NCBI RefSeq assembly: GCF_016894385.1
Contig: NZ_CP069812.1
Coordinates: forward strand, 2,542,001-2,606,000
Reading direction: 5' to 3'
Source of the DNA: Cupriavidus oxalaticus
GTDB taxonomy: Bacteria; Pseudomonadota; Gammaproteobacteria; Burkholderiales; Burkholderiaceae
DNA length: 64,000 nt
Shown here: positions 9,968-17,364 of the stretch, piece by piece
How positions within the stretch are numbered: position 1 is the first letter of the stretch
How the letters are laid out: every line of letters begins with the position of its first letter
The notes under the pieces: generated by a model
The model's database searches: none
What the model was told of the DNA's origin: nothing
The model's input: the letters and a program-made list of their open reading frames with translations, nothing else
Translations under genes and position numbers: made by a program

Positions 9968-12268
9968 CTATTGCAGGAAGCCCAGCGGCCGGTGCGCCCG
10001 CACCTCCGGCTTGATGGCATGTTCCTGGCGCAGCTGCGCCAGGAACTCCTCCGGCGTCAGCGCCTCGCCCAGCAGCACGCACTGGCGCTTGACGGTGGCG
10101 AAATCGCCCGGCGTCAGGCAATCCATCGCATCCAGTTCGCGCCGCATGCCATCGCTCAACAGGGTCGCGTCGCTGCCCAGCGCTTCGTCGACGAACATCG
10201 CCGCCCGCTGCTCCGGCTTCAGCGCCAGGAAACGGATCTTGAACGAGAAGCGCCGCAGCGCGGCCTCGTCGATGCGGTCGAACAGGTTGGTGGTGCAGAT
10301 GAAGATGCCGTTGAAGCGCTCCATGCCTTGCAGCATCTCGTTGACCTCGGAGATCTCGTAGTTGCGCACCGCCTGCTGGCGGCTCTGCATGAAGCTGTCC
10401 GCCTCGTCCAGCAACAGCACCGCGCCGTCTTCCTCGGCGCGGGCGAACATCGCCGCGATCTGCTGCTCGGTCTCGCCCACGTACTTGCTCATCAGGTCCG
10501 AGGCACGCCGGATCATCAGCGGCAGGTCCAGCTCGGCGGCGATATGCTCGGCCAGCGCGGTCTTGCCGGTGCCGGGCGGCCCATAGAAGCACAGCGTGCC
10601 GCGCTGGCGCACGCGCAGTGCGTCGACGATCTTCGCCACCTCGTAGCGGGTTTCCAGGTGCAGGTTTTCCAGCCGGTAATGCGTGACGATGGGCCGGGCC
10701 TCGGCCTCGGGACGCAGGCCCATGGCGCGGTCGGCATGCTCCAGCTGGCGCAGGATCAGCGCTTCGACCGGCTCCTGCACATCGGGCCGCGCCAGCTCGA
10801 CAAAGCGCGCCGCCGACTGCACCTGCGCCGGCGTCAGCGTCTTGCGCGCGGCCAGGCCGCTGATGAAGGCATCGCTGACATCCAGCCCGCCCAGGTGCTT
10901 GCGGATGATGTTTTCGCGCACCAGCGGCGGCGGGATCTTCAGCTCCAGGTGGAACTGGAAGCGGCGCAGGTAGGCCGGGTCGATCTGCCGGATCGAATTG
11001 GAGATCCAGATCACCGGCACCGGGTTCTGCTCGAGCGTCTGGTTGACCCACGCCTTGCCGTTGACCGACGCGCGCGTATCTTCCTGGCCGAACAGGCTCA
11101 TCAGCTCGCGCGCGCTGCCGGGGAAAACGTCTTCCACTTCATCGAACAGCAGCGCGGTATGCGCACGGCCGCGCAGGAAGGCCTGCGAGACCTGCAGCGA
11201 GCGATAACGATCCTTGCCCGACAGGCTGTTGCCGTCGCGGTCCAGGCAATCCACCTCGTACAGCTCGCAACCGGCTTCGCGCGCCAGCAGGCGCGCGAAT
11301 TCAGTCTTGCCGGTGCCGGGCGGGCCGTAGATCAGCACGTTGACCCCGCTGGCGTGCTGGCGCGTGGCGTTGGCGAGCAGCGCGCACAGGTAGCGGGCAT
11401 CGGTCTCGACATGCGGGTAGTCGGCGACGGTCAGCGTAGGCGGCGCGGCCGGGCGGGTGAACACCGCCATCATCTCGGCCTCGTTGGCGTAATTGCCCAG
11501 CAGCACGTGCAGCAGGCGGTCGGACAGGCGCATCAGGTCGCCCAGGTCGGTCACGCTGTTCTCGGGCAGCGGCTGCTCGATCAGGTTCAGCGTTTCCAGC
11601 CGCGAGCCCGGGCGCAGCGACGCCGCCACATCGGCGGCCCCGGCGCCGGTCAGGCCGGCCAGGATCTGGAAGGCTTCCTGGCTGTGCGCCACCTTGCAAT
11701 CGACCATGACCGCGCGCAGGTCGCGCTTGTACTTGGCCAGCGCCGCGTACAGCAGCAGCTTGCGCTCGTGGTCGGGCAGGTCCAGCACGCGGCTGAGCAT
11801 GTCGATATTGCGCACCAGCAGCACGCGCTCGCCGTCCAGCCGCTGCGCGATGGCGGCGGCCGAGGCGTCGAACACGGCGAACATGTCCTTGGCGTGGTGC
11901 TTGACGTACTCGTCGAGGTAATAGAACAGCGCGCTTTCGTCGAAGGCGCTGTTCCACTGGCCGTGGCGGTCCAGGAATTCCTCGGGCGTCAGCCGCGCCG
12001 CCCCCTTCCACGCGGGCATGTCGGCGCAGCGGGCGGCCAGGAAGCGCTGCACGCGCAGCACCACCCCATATGGCCACACCATTTCCTGCGCGCTGACGGT
12101 CAGCACATCATTGATATTGCTGCGCAGGTTGAAGCGCGGTCCCAATGCGCATACCACGCGCAGGGCAAACTGCGCGCACATCCAGTCCAGCGCGGAGCTG
12201 GACGACACCCCGGGCATGGAGCGCAGGAGCGTCGATCGGTCATCTTCAGCGGAACGTGTGAAATCCAT
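9968..12268 (-). CDS. Tandem AAA+ ATPase, two AAA modules, unknown role
   Basis: A 766-residue cytoplasmic protein with two AAA+ domains. Domain 1 has Walker A GPPGTGKT at residues 315-322 and Walker B LLFDEVE near 373-379. Domain 2 has a second Walker A at 563-570 and Walker B LLLDEAD near 618-624, followed by sensor TTNLFDRID and arginine-finger-like EAALRRF. The first ~280 residues are helical and lack a motif I know. Two complete nucleotide sites suggest a ring-forming remodelling ATPase of the CDC48/ClpX-like type. The start at 12268 is supported by GGGGAA six bases upstream. It is divergent from the Fur-controlled tonB block and has no visible partner gene. Precise function unknown. Confidence 0.8.
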   Translation of the reverse strand: MDFTRSAEDDRSTLLRSMPGVSSSSALDWMCAQFALRVVCALGPRFNLRSNINDVLTVSAQEMVWPYGVVLRVQRFLAARCADMPAWKGAARLTPEEFLDRHGQWNSAFDESALFYYLDEYVKHHAKDMFAVFDASAAAIAQRLDGERVLLVRNIDMLSRVLDLPDHERKLLLYAALAKYKRDLRAVMVDCKVAHSQEAFQILAGLTGAGAADVAASLRPGSRLETLNLIEQPLPENSVTDLGDLMRLSDRLLHVLLGNYANEAEMMAVFTRPAAPPTLTVADYPHVETDARYLCALLANATRQHASGVNVLIYGPPGTGKTEFARLLAREAGCELYEVDCLDRDGNSLSGKDRYRSLQVSQAFLRGRAHTALLFDEVEDVFPGSARELMSLFGQEDTRASVNGKAWVNQTLEQNPVPVIWISNSIRQIDPAYLRRFQFHLELKIPPPLVRENIIRKHLGGLDVSDAFISGLAARKTLTPAQVQSAARFVELARPDVQEPVEALILRQLEHADRAMGLRPEAEARPIVTHYRLENLHLETRYEVAKIVDALRVRQRGTLCFYGPPGTGKTALAEHIAAELDLPLMIRRASDLMSKYVGETEQQIAAMFARAEEDGAVLLLDEADSFMQSRQQAVRNYEISEVNEMLQGMERFNGIFICTTNLFDRIDEAALRRFSFKIRFLALKPEQRAAMFVDEALGSDATLLSDGMRRELDAMDCLTPGDFATVKRQCVLLGEALTPEEFLAQLRQEHAIKPEVRAHRPLGFLQ

Positions 12269-12537
12269 GGACGGTTCCCCGAGCTCGCCGTGGCGGGGCC
12301 GACCGACCGGCGCACCGCCTCGTCTGCAGTTTCTTCCTATGCTAGCGCGCTTTGCCGCCCTCCGCGCATGCGCGAGCGAACCGGTCGCCAGCGACCGTGG
12401 CCTGGGCCACCGAAGCCTGTGGATCCATGCGGGCGCGCAAACCCGCGCAAGATAGCGCCAACCGCTCCACCATGCAGCCTGATCTGGCGGTATAACTTGC
12501 CGCGACAGAAAATTCCAGCTGCGGCGCACAAATCACA
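12269..12537. other. Intergenic region upstream of the AAA+ gene, no gene seen
   Basis: This 269-base gap between the AAA+ gene (minus) and the Fur-like box (plus) should hold the AAA+ promoter. I see no convincing open frame with a ribosome site and no repeat. The base composition drops near 12490-12560, next to the Fur-like box. Confidence 0.5.
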
Positions 12538-12556
12538 ACAAATAAGAATCATTATC
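12538..12556 (+). promoter_or_regulatory. Fur-box-like site upstream of the tonB block
   Basis: ACAAATAAGAATCATTATC matches 14 of 19 positions of the Fur consensus GATAATGATAATCATTATC, with a perfect AATCATTATC right half. It lies 74 bases before the small peptide gene at 12630 and upstream of tonB-exbB-exbD, genes that are classic Fur targets. Confidence 0.65.
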
Positions 12557-12629
12557 GTTTATACTAGCCAGCTGACACGCTGCCCCAGAGTGGCGCTCCC
12601 ACGGCAACCCAGTTGAAGGAGCGTTTATC

Positions 12630-12695
12630 ATGGAATTGCTGCTTAGCCTGCTGGTCGGTTGCGGCATCTCGCTGATCCTGTTCTACCGCAAGTGA
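12630..12695 (+). CDS. 21-residue single-pass membrane peptide
   Basis: A very short open frame encodes 21 residues: MELLLSLLVG, then a hydrophobic segment and a basic end FYRK. The start has a strong ribosome site, AAGGAG at 12616-12621, eight bases before ATG 12630. It lies between the Fur-like box and tonB on the same strand, 73 bases before tonB. The composition is that of a single transmembrane helix with a positively charged C-terminus. It could be a small partner of the TonB/ExbB/ExbD complex or a leader peptide. The function is not known; that the gene is real rests on the ribosome site and position. Confidence 0.55.
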   Translation: MELLLSLLVGCGISLILFYRK

Positions 12696-12768
12696 CGGCG
12701 CACGGTTGCTGCTGCTTGTTCCGAGCCAGGCCACATTGCGCCTGCCGGCAGACTTTTGTTGTTGACAC

Positions 12769-13425
12769 ATGTTCGACCAACGCTTCTTCAAGATTACGCT
12801 CGCCGTCCTGCTGTTCCATGCCGGCCTGCTCTACCTGATCCAGAGCGGCCTGGCCCGCAAGCTGACCGAGGCGGTGATCGCTCCCGAGATCATCGCGCGC
12901 ATCATCCCGCTCGAACCGCCCAGGCAAGAGGCCCCGCCCGAGCCACCCAAACCCAAGCCCAAGCAGGAAACGCCGCCGAAGCAGGTCAAGGTGGCCCCGC
13001 CCAGGCCGACGCCGCCGCAGCCCAAGCCCACGCCGCAACCGGTAGCCGACCTGCCGCCGACGCCGAACGCGCCGGAAGCGCCGTCCGCACCGCCGGCTCC
13101 GCCCGCGCCGGCTGAACCCGCACCGGCACCGGTTTCCGCCGCGCCGCGCGCGGTTGGCATCGGCGAAATCCAGTGCACGCCGCCGCAACCGAAGTATCCT
13201 TCTCAATCGCGCCGCATGGGCGAGACCGGCAAGACCGTGGTGCGCCTGACCACCGATGAAAGCGGCAAGGTCATCAAGACCTCCGTGGTGTCATCGAGCG
13301 GCTCGTCGCGCCTGGACCAGGCCGCGGTGGAAGCCGTGCAGGCCATGCGCTGCAAGCCTTACATGGACAGCGGCCGCGCCGTCGCCGTCACGGCGCAGCA
13401 GCCGATCGGCTTCGAACTGAACTGA
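12769..13425 (+). CDS. tonB: Energy transducer TonB
   Basis: Links the proton motive force harvested by ExbB-ExbD to outer-membrane receptors for siderophores, heme or vitamin B12. The 218-residue protein has an N-terminal transmembrane anchor (ITLAVLLFHAGLLYLIQSG), a long Pro/Lys-rich periplasmic spacer at about residues 45-125, and a C-terminal TonB domain containing PKYPSQSRRMGETGKTVVR. It is the first of three co-oriented genes (tonB, exbB, exbD), and a Fur-like box lies upstream, so it is probably induced by iron starvation. Confidence 0.93.
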   Translation: MFDQRFFKITLAVLLFHAGLLYLIQSGLARKLTEAVIAPEIIARIIPLEPPRQEAPPEPPKPKPKQETPPKQVKVAPPRPTPPQPKPTPQPVADLPPTPNAPEAPSAPPAPPAPAEPAPAPVSAAPRAVGIGEIQCTPPQPKYPSQSRRMGETGKTVVRLTTDESGKVIKTSVVSSSGSSRLDQAAVEAVQAMRCKPYMDSGRAVAVTAQQPIGFELN

Positions 13426-13513
13426 TCGCCGATCCGCTGCGCACCATCCCGGCTACCCGATTTCCGATCATCCGATCTGACCTAAACCAAGCGAACTCAC
13501 CAGGAACCCACCC

Positions 13514-14242
13514 ATGCAGGACCTCGGACTCTCCCACCTCTGGACGCAAGGCGACTTCGTCATGCGTGCGACCGCCATCATTCTGCTGATCATGTCGCTC
13601 GCCTCTTGGATCGTGATCTTCACCAAGGCCTGGGATCTGGTGCGCCTGAAGAAGATGGCGCAAGGCGCCGAAAAGCGCTTCTGGCACTCGGACGACTTCG
13701 ACCATGCGCTGGAAACCCTGGGCGCCAATGATGCCAACCCGTTCCGCACGCTGGCCATCGCCGGCAAGGAAGCCGCCCAGCACCACCGCGCCAGCCAGCC
13801 GCAGCTGCACGATGTGATGGACATCTCCGACTGGCTGACCCGCTCGCTCAAGAGCTCGATCGACGAGGCCGTGGCGCGCATGCAGTCGGGCCTGGCTGTG
13901 CTGGCTTCGGTCGGCTCGACCGCGCCGTTCGTCGGCCTGTTCGGCACCGTGTGGGGCATCTACCACGCGCTGATCGGCATCGGCGCCTCGGGCGTGCCGA
14001 CCATCGACAAGGTCGCCGGCCCGGTGGGCGAGGCCCTGATCATGACCGCCTTCGGCCTGGCCGTGGCAATCCCCGCGGTGCTGGGCTATAACGCACTGAC
14101 ACGTGGCAACAAGGCGGTGATCTCCAAGCTCAACCGCTTCGCCCACGACCTGCACGCCTACTTCGTGACCGGCGCCCGCGTGCGCCCCACCGGTGCGCGC
14201 GCTGACGACAGCACCGTGCGCCTGGCCGCGGCCCAGCGCTAA
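13514..14242 (+). CDS. exbB: Biopolymer transport protein ExbB (MotA/TolQ/ExbB family)
   Basis: Inner-membrane proton-channel subunit that powers TonB together with ExbD. The 242-residue product has three transmembrane segments: about residues 18-40 (ATAIILLIMSLASWIVIFT), 130-155 and 170-195. The conserved family stretch GSTAPFVGLFGTVWGIYHAL is present. It lies 88 bases after tonB and 21 before exbD. Its placement with tonB rather than tolA/pal argues for ExbB over TolQ. Confidence 0.94.
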   Translation: MQDLGLSHLWTQGDFVMRATAIILLIMSLASWIVIFTKAWDLVRLKKMAQGAEKRFWHSDDFDHALETLGANDANPFRTLAIAGKEAAQHHRASQPQLHDVMDISDWLTRSLKSSIDEAVARMQSGLAVLASVGSTAPFVGLFGTVWGIYHALIGIGASGVPTIDKVAGPVGEALIMTAFGLAVAIPAVLGYNALTRGNKAVISKLNRFAHDLHAYFVTGARVRPTGARADDSTVRLAAAQR

Positions 14243-14263
14243 TCCGCAAGCAAGGAAGTCATC

Positions 14264-14677
<414 letters not shown>

Positions 14678-14711
14678 GACACGCGCCGGCAGGCGCTGTG
14701 CGCAACAGGAA

Positions 14712-14736
14712 GGGCATCCCGCGGGATGCCTTTTTT
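14712..14736 (+). terminator. Rho-independent terminator after exbD
   Basis: A GGCATCCC / GGGATGCC stem is followed by six T residues. Confidence 0.9.
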
Positions 14737-14808
14737 CGTTTACCGGTTGCTTGCCAATGCTGATCGCTGGTCCGGACCGCTGTGGGTCGAATCTTTGGTT
14801 CAGACTAT

Positions 14809-14827
14809 TGTAATGATAACAATTCTC
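14809..14827 (+). promoter_or_regulatory. Fur-box-like site upstream of hemP
   Basis: TGTAATGATAACAATTCTC matches 14 of 19 positions of the Fur consensus, with an intact TAATGATAA left half. It lies in an AT-rich island in otherwise GC-rich DNA, about 100 bases before the hemP start. Confidence 0.65.
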
Positions 14828-14922
14828 ATTTAATATTCTTCCATCGACTGCGCCATCGGTGGCGCGCCCCTGATGCCTTTCCCCTGCGCGCCCCGAGCGC
14901 CAGGCAGACCCGGAGCCAGATG

Positions 14923-15264
14923 ATGAGCACACTTTCCCTGCCGCTGTCGCAACCGCGTGAAGTCACCCGCCGCCGCCTGTCACTGCGCCGTGTCGAGGTG
15001 GCCCAGTCGCACCGCGAGACGGCAGCCGCGAAGGAAGCCGCAAAGACAGCCCCGTCGACGATTGCATCGATGAAATCGGCCGTGGCCGCCCTGCCCGCCC
15101 GCCTGGAAGCGTTGGTGCGCGACAGCCTGTCGTCGGCACCCGCTGGCGAGCCGGTCGCACTGGACGCGATCATGCGCGGCAACAGCACGCTGCCGATCCT
15201 GCATAACGGCGAGGTCTACACGCTGCGCGTGACGCGCTACGGGAAGCTGATCCTGACCAAGTGA
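14923..15264 (+). CDS. hemP: Hemin uptake protein HemP/HmuP family
   Basis: Small protein of the HemP family, linked in Burkholderiales to heme uptake and its regulation. The 113-residue product has a basic, Arg/Ala-rich N-terminal part. It ends with the diagnostic domain LPILHNGEVYTLRVTRYGKLILTK (residues about 90-113, written here as two halves: LPILHNGEVYTL and RVTRYGKLILTK). It is longer than the usual ~60-residue HemP because of the N-terminal extension. Two adjacent ATGs occur at 14920 and 14923; GGAG at 14912-14915 is better spaced for 14923. A Fur-like box lies upstream. No heme receptor or ABC genes follow here, so they would be elsewhere. Confidence 0.85.
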   Translation: MSTLSLPLSQPREVTRRRLSLRRVEVAQSHRETAAAKEAAKTAPSTIASMKSAVAALPARLEALVRDSLSSAPAGEPVALDAIMRGNSTLPILHNGEVYTLRVTRYGKLILTK

Positions 15265-15296
15265 CGCATCCCGGCGGCAAGGCTATGCGCTGAAGC

Positions 15297-15526
15297 CGAA
15301 GGGAACAGTTTGAGAACGTTTCAGGACCCGCGGCTGCCGCGGGTGCCACGCAAGTGGCAGCAAAGACTTTTGTGGGGACCACCTCGGAACGAGGTGTTGG
15401 GCAGTAGCCAGGTGCCGGCGCCGCGGCGGGAATGCCAGACTCCTCGCCGTATCGGGCTCCCCCGGAGCCGCACCCAGCCATGCCCTCTTTTATTCCGCCC
15501 CGCAGGCCAGGCCTGCGGGGCTTTTT
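15297..15526 (+). ncRNA. Candidate stand-alone structured RNA with its own terminator
   Basis: The gap between hemP and the convergent GlcG/HbpS gene holds a series of compact perfect hairpins: ACCCGCGG-CTG-CCGCGGGT at 15326-15344, TGCCAC-GCAA-GTGGCA (GNRA loop) at 15344-15359, CACCTCG-GAA-CGAGGTG at 15380-15396 and GGCTCC-CCC-GGAGCC at 15455-15469. They end in a strong plus-strand terminator at 15497-15526. No coding frame with a ribosome site fits. A weak promoter-like pair (TGACGC at about 15262, TATGCG at about 15285) precedes it. It does not show 6S, tmRNA, SRP or common riboswitch signatures that I can recognise. It may instead be the long 3' UTR of hemP. Confidence 0.4.
15497..15526 (+). 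terminator. Rho-independent terminator ending the hemP / putative RNA transcript
   Basis: An 11-bp stem (GCCCCGCAGGC / GCCTGCGGGGC) with a three-base loop is followed by TTTTT on the plus strand. Confidence 0.85.
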
Positions 15527-15563
15527 CATGCGCGGCTTGGCGCCGCGCAACGGCATCCTGTTA

Positions 15564-15971
15564 TTACAGGCCCAGAGCGGCGATGCCGGCGCGGGCAACC
15601 TGCGCGTCTTCGGTCGACTTCACGCCCGACACGCCGACGGCACCGACCACCTGCTCGTTGGCAACGATGGGCACGCCGCCCTCCAGCATGCCCTGCAGCA
15701 CCGGCGCGGTCATGAACGAATAGCGGCCGTTGTTGATCATGTCTTCGTAGATCTTCGATTCACGACGGCCCAGGGCGGACGTACGGGCCTTCTCCGCGGC
15801 GATTTGGGCCGAGATCGGCGCAGCGCCATCCAGGCGCTGCATGGCCAGCATATGGCCGCCGTCATCGACCACGACGATGGACACGGCCCAGTGATGGTTC
15901 TTCGCTTCGGTTTCCGCCGCGGCCATGATCTTCTTCACATCGTCTGCCGTCAGAACCGTCTTTTGCTGCAT
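15564..15971 (-). CDS. GlcG/HbpS family heme-binding-type protein (DUF336)
   Basis: A 135-residue protein of the GlcG/HbpS family (a PAS-like alpha/beta fold). Members bind heme or other small ligands, or accompany glycolate and other oxidative pathways. Family signatures are WAVSIVVVDDGGHMLAMQRLDGA, AAEKARTSA and GGVPIV-x5-VVGAVGVSG. AGGAG lies just before the ATG at 15971. It stands alone. Its position next to hemP is suggestive of heme biology but could be chance. No signal peptide is seen in the chosen start. Confidence 0.85.
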   Translation of the reverse strand: MQQKTVLTADDVKKIMAAAETEAKNHHWAVSIVVVDDGGHMLAMQRLDGAAPISAQIAAEKARTSALGRRESKIYEDMINNGRYSFMTAPVLQGMLEGGVPIVANEQVVGAVGVSGVKSTEDAQVARAGIAALGL

Positions 15972-16070
15972 GCCACTCTCCTGGTCATTCATTTGGTTGG
16001 AGATCGAAGTATACCCCGCACCCCACGCCATCGTCATCGCGCCACACAGCAAGCGGCGCACCCAACGAAA

Positions 16071-16093
16071 ATGGCCCGCATCAGGCGGGCCAT
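16071..16093 (-). terminator. Rho-independent terminator of the repeat-protein gene
   Basis: A TGGCCCGC / GCGGGCCA stem with a five-base loop is followed by TTTTC on the minus strand, 24 bases after the stop of the 16117-16374 gene. Confidence 0.75.
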
Positions 16094-16116
16094 TCATCAT
16101 GCAGACACTGCGGCGA

Positions 16117-16374
16117 TCAGGCGCCGTCGGTGTACGGATCCGGCCTGGCGATACGGGCACCGTCGGTGTAAGGGTCAGGCTTGCCGATGCGCGCGCCGTC
16201 GGTGTACGGGTCGGTCTTGCCGACGCGGGCGCCATCGGTGAACGGATCGGCCTTGCCCATGCGAGCGCCGTCCAGGTACGGATCCGGCTTGCCGGTCGCG
16301 GCAAACGAGGCGGTGGACACGGCGCACAGCGCGGCCAGTACGGAGGCGGCGGCAATCGATTGTTTGAGCTTCAT
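16117..16374 (-). CDS. Small secreted protein made of five 12-residue repeats
   Basis: An 85-residue protein with a clear signal peptide (MKLKQSIAAASVLAALCAVS, cleavage near ASFAA). The rest is almost entirely five tandem copies of a 12-residue unit with consensus GKPDPYTDGARI: GKPDPYLDGARM, GKADPFTDGARV, GKTDPYTDGARI, GKPDPYTDGARI and a final ARPDPYTDGA. Each unit keeps two Asp, one aromatic residue and one Arg, so ligand or metal binding is possible. I do not recognise the family. Its own terminator follows at 16071-16093 and it is not obviously in an operon. Confidence 0.75.
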   Translation of the reverse strand: MKLKQSIAAASVLAALCAVSTASFAATGKPDPYLDGARMGKADPFTDGARVGKTDPYTDGARIGKPDPYTDGARIARPDPYTDGA

Positions 16375-16606
16375 GAGGTTCCCCTTGCAATTCTGGTCGG
16401 TATGGGCACCGCGGCGGGCAACTCCGGAAACAAAAACCCCCGTGTGTCATCGCGATGTCATGCCTGTAGTTTAGGGAAAACCCTTATGACGCTAGACGTG
16501 ATGCTTTGAGCAGTCCGTTCAAATATTTTGACCCGAATCAAGGTAGGGAGTCGTTCCGGGAACCGTCGCCCACGGCTGGTGTCGTGATACGCCACCGCAA
16601 AAGGAA

Positions 16607-16624
16607 AGGGCCCCGCGGGGCCCT
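16607..16624 (-). terminator. Hairpin terminator of the Pro/Tyr-rich protein gene
   Basis: An AGGGCCCC / GGGGCCCT palindrome lies 30 bases after the stop and is followed on the minus strand by a T-rich stretch (TTCCTTTT). Confidence 0.6.
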
Positions 16625-16653
16625 GTCTTTCACAGCGTTTCGGCGCTTGCCGG

Positions 16654-16986
16654 TCAGTCGTGGCGCCAGCGGCCATGACCGCGATAGCCCGGCGGACCAT
16701 AGTAGCCGTGGTGATGGCCATGGTAACGCGGCGGGCCATAGTAGCGCGGGCCATAGTAGACCGGGCGCGGACGCACCACCACGGCCGGCGGGCCGTAGTA
16801 GACCGGCGCCGGGGCCACCACCACCGGCGGGGGCGCGTAGTAGGCCGGAGCGGGCGGATAGTAGGCCGGTGCGCCAATCACGACGCCCGGAACGCCGATC
16901 GCGACGCCGACGCTCACATGGGCCATCGCGGCCCCGGATGCCAGCCCGGCTGCGACACCAAATGCTGCGAGCCACCAACGTTTCAT
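16654..16986 (-). CDS. Small exported Pro/Tyr/Gly/His-rich protein
   Basis: A 110-residue protein with a signal peptide (MKRWWLAAFGVAAGLASGAA, cleavage near AMAH). After VSVGVAIGVPGVVIGAPAYY it becomes low complexity: repeats of PAPAYY, PPVVVAP, PVYYGPP and a His/Gly/Arg tail (RYHGHHHGYYGPPGYRGHG). Such proteins are common in beta-proteobacteria and are usually left unnamed; a periplasmic or surface location is inferred. The His-rich tail could bind metal. Function unknown. Confidence 0.65.
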   Translation of the reverse strand: MKRWWLAAFGVAAGLASGAAMAHVSVGVAIGVPGVVIGAPAYYPPAPAYYAPPPVVVAPAPVYYGPPAVVVRPRPVYYGPRYYGPPRYHGHHHGYYGPPGYRGHGRWRHD

Positions 16987-17193
16987 ATCCGCCTCTCAAA
17001 GTTGAGCCTTCTCTCACCCGGTATTGTAGAGGGTCGGAATTTTCCAGGTGCAACCGAAGGCACGACATTGTTACCAGCCGTAACAGTGCGTCACTTTTTC
17101 CTTCCGCTTCGCCATCTGCCTGGCGAAGCGAATTTAAGCCTGCGGCGCGCTTGCATCCGGATTGCGAAGCCACCACAATACCGGGCTTGCCGT

Positions 17194-17280
17194 GCGGCCG
17201 TGGAGAAATTGGTAGACTCAGCAGACTTAAAATCTGCCGCCTTTCCAGGCTTACGGGTTCGAGTCCCGTCGGCCGCACCA
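17194..17280 (+). tRNA. tRNA-Leu(TAA)
   Basis: A class II tRNA with acceptor GCGGCCG paired to CGGCCGC, anticodon loop CTTAAAA (anticodon TAA), a long variable arm, T arm GGGTTCGAGTCCC, and an encoded ACCA end at 17277-17280. Confidence 0.95.
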
Positions 17281-17364
17281 GGGCCACCGCAGCGGCAACC
17301 TTGCACCAAATACAAAAGAGGAGGCTCTCGCCCCCTCTTCAGAACCTTCGCGCTGCGCCGTGCT

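Noticed and set aside
15265..15563. Considered as 6S RNA, tmRNA, SRP RNA or a cobalamin-like riboswitch.
   Set aside because: It lacks the long rod of 6S, the TPsiC/acceptor sequences of tmRNA, the conserved SRP loop, and the B12-box spacing, so none is supported.
15432..16241. A long plus-strand frame across the terminator and the GlcG/HbpS gene.
   Set aside because: It runs antisense to two well-supported minus-strand genes and through a strong terminator.
16117..16330. 36-base DNA repeats considered as a CRISPR-like array.
   Set aside because: The repeats are in one reading frame and encode 12-residue units directly after a signal peptide, with no spacers.
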